Positions 58,546-64,000 of a DNA stretch of 64,000 bases are shown piece by piece. The position numbers and the translations under genes are program-made. Source of the DNA: an uncultured Eubacteriales bacterium. Its GTDB lineage: Bacteria; Bacillota; Clostridia; Oscillospirales; Acutalibacteraceae. The notes under the pieces are model-generated. The model did no database searches. It was not told the origin of the DNA and worked only from the letters and a program-made list of their open reading frames with translations. The stretch is taken from contig CAKSQS010000006.1 in NCBI GenBank assembly GCA_934486705.1, positions 16,986-80,985 of the forward strand, read 5' to 3'. How positions within the stretch are numbered: the first letter of the stretch is position 1; each line of letters starts with the position of its first letter.

Positions 58546-58673
58546 AACCCGCACCTCTGCTATAGCATTATTTCTACTCTATAAAGTATAATAAAATACT
58601 TTCAGAGTTTGAACACGCGATAGCTTTATATGTAGGTTATAGCATAGTTTAAGTGCAAAAAAATTTTAAGAAA

Positions 58674-59129
58674 CTAATCGGACAAATCTTTTTTAAGGCT
58701 CATAATAAGCTCCGTTACGGCAGTATGCTTTACCGCCTCTTTAATCGGTATATCCGCTTTTCGTACCTCTGCAAAAATAATAAACATTCTTTCGTCTTCG
58801 GTCGGACGCGGTAAAAGTAACCTTATTTCGCAATATTCGCAGGTTTCGCTGCCGTAAAGCGCAGCCGTGCCTTTCAACTCGGAATATCCGCCCTGCATTA
58901 TATCAAGCACCTTAAAGCCGTTATCCGCAAAATCATCTGACTTAATGTATTCCTCTAAACTTTCCTCGGAATTATCCGTACCCACGGTAACGGTTATTTT
59001 TTTATCCTTGCTCATATATGCAAAGCCGTTGGCGGTCGTGCGCTCAAAATCAGTAACCACATAAATATTTTCAGGCAGCGCATAGCTCATTCCACCTATA
59101 TAAAACCGATTATTCTTATAGTAAAGCAT
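58674..59129 (-). CDS. Hypothetical protein, small-gene pair with 59116
   Basis: 151 residues. Antiparallel beta pattern: MLYYKNNRFYIGGMSYALPENIYVVTDFERTTANGFAYMSKDKKITVTVGTDNSEESLEEYIKSDDF; CEYCEIRLLLPRPTEDERMFIIFAEVRK. No membrane part. Its start overlaps the end of the upstream gene by 14 bases. Not recognised; an immunity/adaptor role is a guess. Confidence 0.55.
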   Translation of the reverse strand: MLYYKNNRFYIGGMSYALPENIYVVTDFERTTANGFAYMSKDKKITVTVGTDNSEESLEEYIKSDDFADNGFKVLDIMQGGYSELKGTAALYGSETCEYCEIRLLLPRPTEDERMFIIFAEVRKADIPIKEAVKHTAVTELIMSLKKDLSD

Positions 59130-59664
59130 TGTTTTCTCCTTCCGGCTCTATACCGAGATATGTACTTAACCATTCTCTGTATTTTTTACATACTTCCGAA
59201 TCCGGGTTGTAATTATCAACGTTTCCGTATACAAACCCGTAATAATGCGCTAATTTCGGAATGTAGGTATCTAAAAACACCGTATACTCAACAACCGCGT
59301 CATAGGCTGAAATCAGGCTTGCAGGCAGCAGCTTAACAAGCCTTTGCCGCTCCATAACAATACTCTTAGTTTTCTGCCTTATTATATTTTCGAGAACACT
59401 GTAATAATCATCAGATAATATCTTATTCGGGTTATTAAAGTAATTAAGATTATCCTTGATCCCCTGTTCAAATGCAAGCTCGGTTTCATATGCCGCAATA
59501 CAATTATTATATTCTATTATCCTGTCTGTATACTCAAATTTACTTCTCAATTCCGCACAGGCTTCAGCATACGCCGTTTTAATGCCTTTAAAATCCTTGC
59601 AGGAGCTTTCCAGCAGCATAATAATTTTTTCCGACATTTCCTTTTTCTTAAATTCCTCTTTCAT
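59116..59664 (-). CDS. Hypothetical helical protein
   Basis: 182 residues, nearly all helical with charged heptads (MKEEFKKKEMSEKIIMLLESSCKDFKGIKTAYAEACAELRSKFEYTDRIIEYN). No membrane segment. Start at ATG 59664 with GAGGAA upstream. Followed with overlap by the 151-residue gene, one transcription unit. A palindrome TATAGCATA-TATTC-TATGCTATA lies at 59691-59713, in its promoter region. Confidence 0.55.
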   Translation of the reverse strand: MKEEFKKKEMSEKIIMLLESSCKDFKGIKTAYAEACAELRSKFEYTDRIIEYNNCIAAYETELAFEQGIKDNLNYFNNPNKILSDDYYSVLENIIRQKTKSIVMERQRLVKLLPASLISAYDAVVEYTVFLDTYIPKLAHYYGFVYGNVDNYNPDSEVCKKYREWLSTYLGIEPEGENNALL

Positions 59665-59690
59665 TTTCAATTCCTCCGTTTTATACACAT

Positions 59691-59713
59691 TATAGCATAT
59701 ATTCTATGCTATA
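59691..59713. promoter_or_regulatory. Palindromic operator overlapping a -10 box
   Basis: TATAGCATA-TATTC-TATGCTATA, a perfect 9-bp inverted repeat. The same word occurs at 60136-60156 with a 5-base centre. It lies between genes 59116 and 59795 and overlaps the extended -10-like TGCTATAAT on the plus strand. A likely site for the adjacent XRE protein. Confidence 0.7.
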
Positions 59714-59794
59714 ATCAATATTATCACATCAGTTTTAAAAAATTTGTCGAATTATGTTTTACAGCATAAAAAAAGAATCGGTTTAACCCGATTC

Positions 59795-60118
59795 TCAACT
59801 CACACTTTTTACATATGCGTAAATCAAATTATTAACTACTTTTCTATGCCCCGGCGAGAGCTTACTTGTTAGCCTCAAGGTTTCGTCATCTACAAAGTGC
59901 TTGGCGGACGGAACGGTATCCCGCAGAATATAATCCGTTGATATATCAAGGGCAATAGCAATACTTACAAATATTTCAAGACCCGGCAGCTTTTCCTCCC
60001 GTTCTACCTCGCCTAAAAATCCCGTGCTCATATTTGCCATTTCCGCAAGCTGCTCTTGGGTAAGTCCTCTTGCCTTTCTGACTTCTCTGATTCTGTTTCC
60101 TACCGATAATTTTTCCAT
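59795..60118 (-). CDS. XRE-family regulator, paralogue of 58225
   Basis: 107 residues: VGNRIREVRKARGLTQEQLAEMANMSTGFLGEVEREEKLPGLEIFVSIAIALDISTDYIL, then a helical tail (SKLSPGHRKVVNNLIYAYVK). ATG 60118 has AGGAATG upstream; earlier in-frame ATGs at 60124 and 60127 lie within that site. Likely binds the TATAGCATA palindromes at 59691 and 60136. Confidence 0.85.
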   Translation of the reverse strand: MEKLSVGNRIREVRKARGLTQEQLAEMANMSTGFLGEVEREEKLPGLEIFVSIAIALDISTDYILRDTVPSAKHFVDDETLRLTSKLSPGHRKVVNNLIYAYVKSVS

Positions 60119-60135
60119 TTTCATCATTCCTGACA

Positions 60136-60156
60136 ATAGCATATTTTTTATGCTAT
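60136..60156. promoter_or_regulatory. Palindromic operator upstream of the XRE gene
   Basis: ATAGCATA-TTTTT-TATGCTAT, a close match to the palindrome at 59691. Further related half-sites, TATCGCATAGTTTA (60208-60222) and TATAGCATAGTTTA (58637-58650), lie near. Confidence 0.7.
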
Positions 60157-60300
60157 AATTATAAAAAGAAAAGTTATTTATTTGAACACGCTATAATTTA
60201 TATTATATGCTATCGCATAGTTTATATAAATTTTTGTTGAATAATGCGTATTAAAACCGTATTTAATTAGTATAAAACATTTTTGAAAGGAAGCTGCATT

Positions 60301-60372
60301 ATGTTAATAGCAATTGATCACGGCAACAAGCAAATCTTATGCAAAGGAATATATAATCCTGACATTTACTAA
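60301..60372 (+). pseudogene. Truncated start of a ParM/StbA actin-like protein gene
   Basis: 23 codons: MLIAIDHGNKQI matches the N-terminus of actin-like ParM proteins of ICEs (MxIAIDHGNKxI pattern), then diverges (LCKGIYNPDIY) and stops. AAAGGAAG before ATG. The real gene would have about 300 or more codons. The break near 60335 marks a junction between the left element and foreign DNA to the right. Confidence 0.6.
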
Positions 60373-60417
60373 AAAGCCTTGTGTTTCAATGACTTTTTGA
60401 AAAGATGTCAGGATTAT
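60353..60417. repeat. 13-bp inverted repeat at the junction
   Basis: ATAATCCTGACAT (60353-60365) and its exact complement (60405-60417), with an inner AAAAAG/CTTTTT pair. It can form a hairpin, or be the end of a small mobile sequence. It lies between the truncated ParM start and the recombinase remnant. Confidence 0.6.
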
Positions 60418-60420
60418 TAT

Positions 60421-60615
60421 TTACCTAAGGCCGCAGAGTTTCGCCATCATTGCATCTGCGTCAGCATCCCATATTGGATCCTCATCAAGAGCTGCCATTG
60501 GCATTTTTGCAATGGCTCTGCGCATCATTTCAACAGAAGGCGTAGCATAGATCCGCGTTGTTTCCAACTGCGCGTGTCCCAGAAATCGAGAAATAATAGA
60601 TAAATCCACACCACT
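60421..60615 (-). pseudogene. C-terminal remnant of a tyrosine recombinase
   Basis: About 64 codons: SGVDLSIISRFLGHAQLETTRIYATPSVEMMRRAI carries the last catalytic His (LGHAQ) and Tyr (RIYA) of XerC/D-like recombinases, then a short tail. An in-frame TAG lies at about 60616-60618, upstream of which there is no recombinase sequence, so the gene is broken. Confidence 0.75.
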
Positions 60616-60743
60616 CTAGACTTCAAAAAGGCAACTGCCGAGAAATCAAGGGTTTGTCGGCACTCTTCACCTGTATCAAAAGAAAATACATAACAAACAA
60701 GAACTGTGGAGAATACAATTATTCAGAATGCACAACATAGTTT

Positions 60744-60773
60744 AAGGCGGCTACCGAAAATGATAGCCGCCTT
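60744..60773. terminator. Bidirectional terminator
   Basis: AAGGCGGCTA and TAGCCGCCTT with a 10-base loop. On the minus strand it ends the sortase-anchored protein gene. Confidence 0.8.
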
Positions 60774-60797
60774 AACGTTTAGAATTTCAGTTATCTG

Positions 60798-62486
60798 TTA
60801 TACTTTTTTTCTTCTGCTTACAATCGTTGTGCCAACGGCTGCACCGCCGCTGACGAACAACAGGGCGATCCACAAAGCAAGGTTGCTTGTATCGCCGGTC
60901 TGCGGACTCTTATCTGATGTTCCCGGTTTGGTGCTGGCAGGTTTTTTCTCAAGAGCAGCAATGGCATCTTCAATAGCCTTCGCCATTGCATCCACTTCGC
61001 TCTGTTCAGTGATGTTCTTGTCACGGACAACAGCCTTGACAGCAGTTTCTACAGCAGAGAAGTCCTTGTAGTTGTCCTTGTTCAGTGCATTTGCCTTAGC
61101 AATGGCTGCGTCAACCTTAGTGTAGTCGGCAGGTAAATAAGTCATTGCAATGGTCTGCGTATGAGTTGCTGTATCAGCCGTAATCGTAATATTGAGATTG
61201 AAAGCCTCGCAATTATCTGCGCTGACTTCGACAGTATAAGTACCCGCTTCCAAATCAACAGGGTTTGCTACTTCCTGACCATTCACTTTAATGACTACAT
61301 TCGCCAACTCAGCAGGTGTTACAACAAAAGAAACCGCATATTTCGGTGCTGGCAGAATAGGTGTGCCATTTGAGTTAAATCGATAATTGCCGCCAGCAGC
61401 AGTGATTTCATTAAAGAAATCTTCCGTTTTCATAGAATCAAGGGTCTTTTCTGTTCCAGCGTTCTGGTACTTAAAGCAAGCCGAAACATTTCCAGTTTCC
61501 ACGAAATAATTGTTTTCAAAAGCAGGTGTATCAGAAGAAACACCGCCTGCAATACCACCCAAACGCTTATAAGGTGTAGTGGCAGTATATTGAGATAAAT
61601 CCATTTCACCAGCGAAATAACAATGTCTGATTTCTGTATCTGCACCAACTATCCCTGCAATGCCGCCGAAATCTGTAGTTCCTTTGCCAAGGGGAACCAT
61701 TTTCCCTGTGGAATAACAATTGATAATCTTTGAGGCTTGATACAACTGCCCAACAATTCCGCCGGTACAGGGTGTCCAAGAGGTCATATCGCCCGTATTG
61801 GCGCAATACTGTACGGTACTGTTGTCAGCAACACCTACGATACCGCCCATCTGCAAAGAGGTAGTATCCGTCGTTACTGAAAAATTTCCCTTGTTTTGGC
61901 AGTGTTCAATCGTGCTATTTATCGCATATCCGCACAAAGCCGCAGGGCCGTTGATATATTTGTCCGTATCCGTGAACGATACATCCGAAACGCAGTCAGA
62001 AATTTTGCTGTTTTCTGCAACGCCCGCAACTGTTCCAAAAAAGACATACCCTGAATTGGACACATCCAGCTTGCCTTGAATTGTCAAACCGGAAATTTCA
62101 GCGCCGTAAGCCACGCTGAAAAATCCGAAAACCGGATACTCTGCCTTTCCATAGTTTTCGGAAAAATCTAAATTGGAAATCGTATGTCCGTTTCCGTAAA
62201 ATTTGCCGCTGAAGTAGTGCAGCAGATTTCCGTCGCCGTCAAAGACGCTGCCAATCGGTTTCCACGCAACACCTGTTAAATCCAAATCCGCATCAAGAGA
62301 TACAACCGCATCTGTTTTATCGTCATATTCGCCATTGTCCACAGCTTTTGCAAATTGCAAAAGCTCATCTACTGTTGTGATTGAGGTTTTGTTGCTTTGC
62401 TCGTTCTCTTCTGCAAACGCTGTCATCGGAACAAGTGCCATCACAAGGCACAACGCAAGCAGAAGGCTTAGAAGTTTCTTCTTCAT
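60798..62486 (-). CDS. Sortase-anchored surface protein with GLUG-type beta-helix repeats
   Basis: 562 residues. Signal peptide (1-26, MKKKLLSLLLALCLVMALVPMTAFA). A right-handed beta-helix region (about 35-345) has repeats such as GGIVGVADNSTVQYCANTGDM, GGIVGQLYQASKIINCYSTGKM and GGIAGIVGADTEIRHCYFAGEM (GLUG type). A PEGA-like beta domain follows (about 365-435), then a FIVAR-like helical stretch with NxDNYKDFSAVETAVKAV (about 440-500). The sorting signal is SPQTGD, a membrane helix and RRKKV; the first residue is Ser, not Leu. GGAGG before ATG. A probable adhesin; ligand unknown. Confidence 0.85.
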   Translation of the reverse strand: MKKKLLSLLLALCLVMALVPMTAFAEENEQSNKTSITTVDELLQFAKAVDNGEYDDKTDAVVSLDADLDLTGVAWKPIGSVFDGDGNLLHYFSGKFYGNGHTISNLDFSENYGKAEYPVFGFFSVAYGAEISGLTIQGKLDVSNSGYVFFGTVAGVAENSKISDCVSDVSFTDTDKYINGPAALCGYAINSTIEHCQNKGNFSVTTDTTSLQMGGIVGVADNSTVQYCANTGDMTSWTPCTGGIVGQLYQASKIINCYSTGKMVPLGKGTTDFGGIAGIVGADTEIRHCYFAGEMDLSQYTATTPYKRLGGIAGGVSSDTPAFENNYFVETGNVSACFKYQNAGTEKTLDSMKTEDFFNEITAAGGNYRFNSNGTPILPAPKYAVSFVVTPAELANVVIKVNGQEVANPVDLEAGTYTVEVSADNCEAFNLNITITADTATHTQTIAMTYLPADYTKVDAAIAKANALNKDNYKDFSAVETAVKAVVRDKNITEQSEVDAMAKAIEDAIAALEKKPASTKPGTSDKSPQTGDTSNLALWIALLFVSGGAAVGTTIVSRRKKV

Positions 62487-62494
62487 TTTTATTC

Positions 62495-62735
62495 CTCCAA
62501 AATAATTCTATCCGCTATTTTCTTCCTCCGACAGCGGACACGCCGGAGAAGATAGAAGGTTTAACCGGAAAAGATTGATTTGCCGGTCGTGGTTAGGACT
62601 TCAATATCAAACCACCATCCTTCCGGCAAACGCAAAAAGCCGAAGCCAAGGCATAATGCGCCCTGTCTCCGGCAACTGGTTCGTTATAAATTGTATGAAA
62701 TAAGACTTGACACGCTGAAAAAACGGCGCTATGCT
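62495..62735. other. Long upstream region of the surface protein gene
   Basis: About 240 bases without a gene I support. It holds TTGACA (62707-62712), 17 bases, TATGCT (62730-62735) on the plus strand, leading directly into the pentanucleotide repeat. No clear minus-strand promoter is seen near the surface protein start. Confidence 0.35.
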
Positions 62736-62740
62736 CCTGC

Positions 62741-62798
62741 CGAGCCGAGCCGAGCCGAGCCGAGCCGAGCCGAGCCGAGCCGAGCCGAGCCGAGCCGA
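62741..62798. repeat. Pentanucleotide tandem repeat (CGAGC), about 11.6 copies
   Basis: Eleven exact CGAGC units from 62741 to 62795 plus CGA. TTGACA boxes lie on both sides in opposite orientation (plus 62707-62712; minus 62826-62831). Copy number can change by slippage, and five is not a multiple of three. Confidence 0.95.
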
Positions 62799-62988
62799 TA
62801 GACATCGTCGCATATCTCATCGTCATTGTCAAGTCTTCTTTCTTCAAATTATATATGAAAATTATATCATATTTTTTACGGAATCACAAGTGGTTTTTTG
62901 GGAATGAATTGTCATTTTTATTTTGAAAAGTGCTGGACTTGCGGCACGGACTGTGGTATGGTGTTTGGCTTGGAAAGGGGTGAAAACC

Positions 62989-63270
62989 GTGAACACACTT
63001 GAAAATCTGTATTACGGCAACATTGATCCGCACGAACACACCGTTTCAAACGGAACAGACAAAGGCGAATTTCTCGAAACCGTTGTGCGGCTTGAAACGG
63101 AACTCAGAGCCACACTCACAGAACAGCAAAAGAGTCTGCTCGAACAATTTGAAAAAGCGGATGCAGAAATTTCTGACAGGCACGAATTGCAGGCATTCAC
63201 AATCGGATTTCGATTTGCATCGCGGCTGATGATGGATGTGTACGAGCCGACACCGGAATTAGAACCGTAA
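62989..63270 (+). CDS. DUF6809-like small protein
   Basis: 93 residues from GTG (GGAAAGGGGTG upstream). MNTLENLYYGNIDPHEHT, then a helical pair with TLTEQQKSLLEQFEKADAEISDRHELQAFTIGFRFASRLMMDVYEP; the HELQAFxxGFRxAxRLMxxV end is typical of small ICE/plasmid proteins annotated DUF6809. Function unknown. A terminator follows at 63285. Confidence 0.6.
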   Translation: MNTLENLYYGNIDPHEHTVSNGTDKGEFLETVVRLETELRATLTEQQKSLLEQFEKADAEISDRHELQAFTIGFRFASRLMMDVYEPTPELEP

Positions 63271-63284
63271 CAAAAAAATAATCG

Positions 63285-63316
63285 GAAACGGGATCGCACG
63301 ATCCTGTTTCTGTTTC
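63285..63316 (+). terminator. Terminator after DUF6809-like gene
   Basis: GAAACGGGATCG and GATCCTGTTTC with a 3-base loop, followed by TGTTTC. Confidence 0.65.
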
Positions 63317-63457
63317 GAAAATATATACCGCAACAGGCAGAGGATATCACAATCCTTTGCCTGTTTTCTTTTTGCGAGTAATCCCCCTCGCACAAATTTA
63401 AACATCCTGTAAATTCTTTGTTTTTCAGGCGCTCAACCACATTGGTTTTTACCATAA

Positions 63458-63590
63458 AAAGTGAGAGGATAAATTTTTTTGGTTGTAGTCCATAGGATTT
63501 TTTCCTTTGGAAAGTGTAGGAATAAAAATTTTGGTTGTACCCTATCCACTTTTTTGCCATGAAAAGTAGGGGGCAAAATTACATAACCGT
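63458..63590. repeat. Three phased iteron-like repeats
   Basis: Repeats begin at 63458, 63511 and 63563, thus 53 and 52 bases apart (about five helix turns). Copies 1 and 2 share AAAGTG, AGGA, an A/T run and TTTTGGTTGTA over 29-30 bases; copy 3 (AAAGTAGGGGGCAAAATT) is partial. They lie directly upstream of a winged-helix protein gene. Confidence 0.55.
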
Positions 63591-63611
63591 TTGAAAGGAG
63601 TTGGTGAAGAT

Positions 63612-63932
63612 ATGATTGCAGTCATGCAAAAAGAAAATTTTAAGGAGGAAAAAGTGACAGAAAAATTTTCAATCATCTCAAACCGCATAAGCGACTACCG
63701 ATTAAAGCCGAGAGATTACGCCGTCTACTGCTGCCTTGTAAAGCACAGCGATAAAAACGGTGTCTGCTTTCCGTCACGGCGGCTGATCGCCGAGGAATGT
63801 TGTATTGATAAAAAGACAGTGGATGCAGCGATTATAAGTCTTGAAAAAGCGGGACTTGTGAAAAAGAAAAAGCGCCGCAGACAGGACGGTTCAAACACAA
63901 GCAATGCTTACACGGTCAAGTTGTTTCGGTAG
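63612..63932 (+). CDS. Winged-helix replication-initiator-like protein
   Basis: 106 residues. ISNRISDYRLKPRDYAVYCCLVKHSDKNGVCFPSRRLIAEECCIDKKTVDAAIISLEKAGLVKKKKRRRQDGSNTSNAYTV is the helix-turn-helix (HTH_36 type) of plasmid and ICE replication or phage proteins. ATG 63612 has AAAGGAG 11 bases upstream. A GTG at 63654 has a better site (AAGGAGG, 6 bases) and may be the true start, giving 92 residues. The phased repeats before it suggest an origin or self-control site. The protein is short for a full Rep. Confidence 0.65.
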   Translation: MIAVMQKENFKEEKVTEKFSIISNRISDYRLKPRDYAVYCCLVKHSDKNGVCFPSRRLIAEECCIDKKTVDAAIISLEKAGLVKKKKRRRQDGSNTSNAYTVKLFR

Positions 63933-64000
63933 TGTAATTTTTTCGTACAGGGTGGTGTAAGAAACGGTATCGCAGAACTATACCCATAGAACTAAACCCA

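Noticed and set aside
62741..62798. CRISPR array
   Set aside because: The only dense repeat here is a 5-bp tandem array without spacers. No cas genes or spaced repeats were seen anywhere in the window.
62593..62847. Minus-strand frame with GSARL repeats
   Set aside because: The repeats are only the translation of the CGAGC array; the rest has no known pattern and no ribosome binding site was seen.
63012..63560. 182-residue minus-strand frame
   Set aside because: Covers the DUF6809-like gene, a terminator and the phased repeats on the other strand; Ser/Cys-rich shadow.

Overview
The window reads as a chromosome segment of a low-to-moderate GC Gram-positive anaerobe of the Clostridia, most likely Oscillospirales/Ruminococcaceae. 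This is inferred from strong AGGAGG-type ribosome binding sites, TTGACA/TATAAT promoters, the Firmicutes-type S10-spc-alpha gene order with zinc-type S14 and S4 and an L24 with a CxxC pair, cohesin-like surface proteins and a sortase-anchored protein. Genus cannot be decided from the sequence alone.

Layout. 1-4.7 kb: tail of a P-type ATPase, a membrane-anchored cohesin-like protein, a class I aminotransferase and secD-secF. 5.4-12.6 kb: an accessory block with a secreted cohesin-like protein, a 35-residue putative RiPP precursor, a radical SAM/SPASM enzyme, an HprK-like P-loop protein, a PqqD-like protein, an S26-type peptidase and a heparinase II/III-like protein. 12.7-28.6 kb: the complete S10-spc-alpha ribosomal protein superoperon from rpsJ to rplQ, including secY, adk, map, a KOW protein, infA and rpoA. 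28.8-42.6 kb: two tandem small toxin/antisense-RNA modules, XRE regulators, argG-argH, a branched-chain amino acid ABC transporter (livKHMGF), a MATE exporter, a cell wall amidase and a cation/proton antiporter. 42.6-45.7 kb: a GntR/YtrA-type regulator with an ABC exporter. 45.7-60.3 kb: an integrated element beside tRNA-Arg(CCT), with integrase, excisionase, DUF932, a Cys-rich phage-like protein, a sigma-like factor, DUF4942, a methyltransferase-helicase fusion, a nucleotidyltransferase module and XRE regulators. It ends in a truncated ParM-like start. 60.4-64 kb: a second mobile block with a recombinase remnant, a sortase-anchored GLUG-repeat protein, a DUF6809-like protein and a winged-helix replication-type protein preceded by about 52-bp phased repeats.

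The most interesting signal is a small repeated locus present four times (about 4.77-5.0, 9.70-10.08, 28.78-29.08 and 29.12-29.41 kb). Two convergent consensus promoters drive an antisense RNA and an mRNA for a 22-24 residue hydrophobic peptide ending in lysines. Both RNAs stop at one shared bidirectional hairpin. In three copies both RNAs begin with the same AAGGCAACC stem-loop element, and the toxin Shine-Dalgarno sequence lies in a hairpin. This matches the layout of the Fst/par type I toxin-antitoxin family, but the peptide and RNA sequences are ones I do not recognise as a named system. None of these genes is long enough to be found by ordinary ORF calling.

All functions are from reading motifs by eye; no database search was run.
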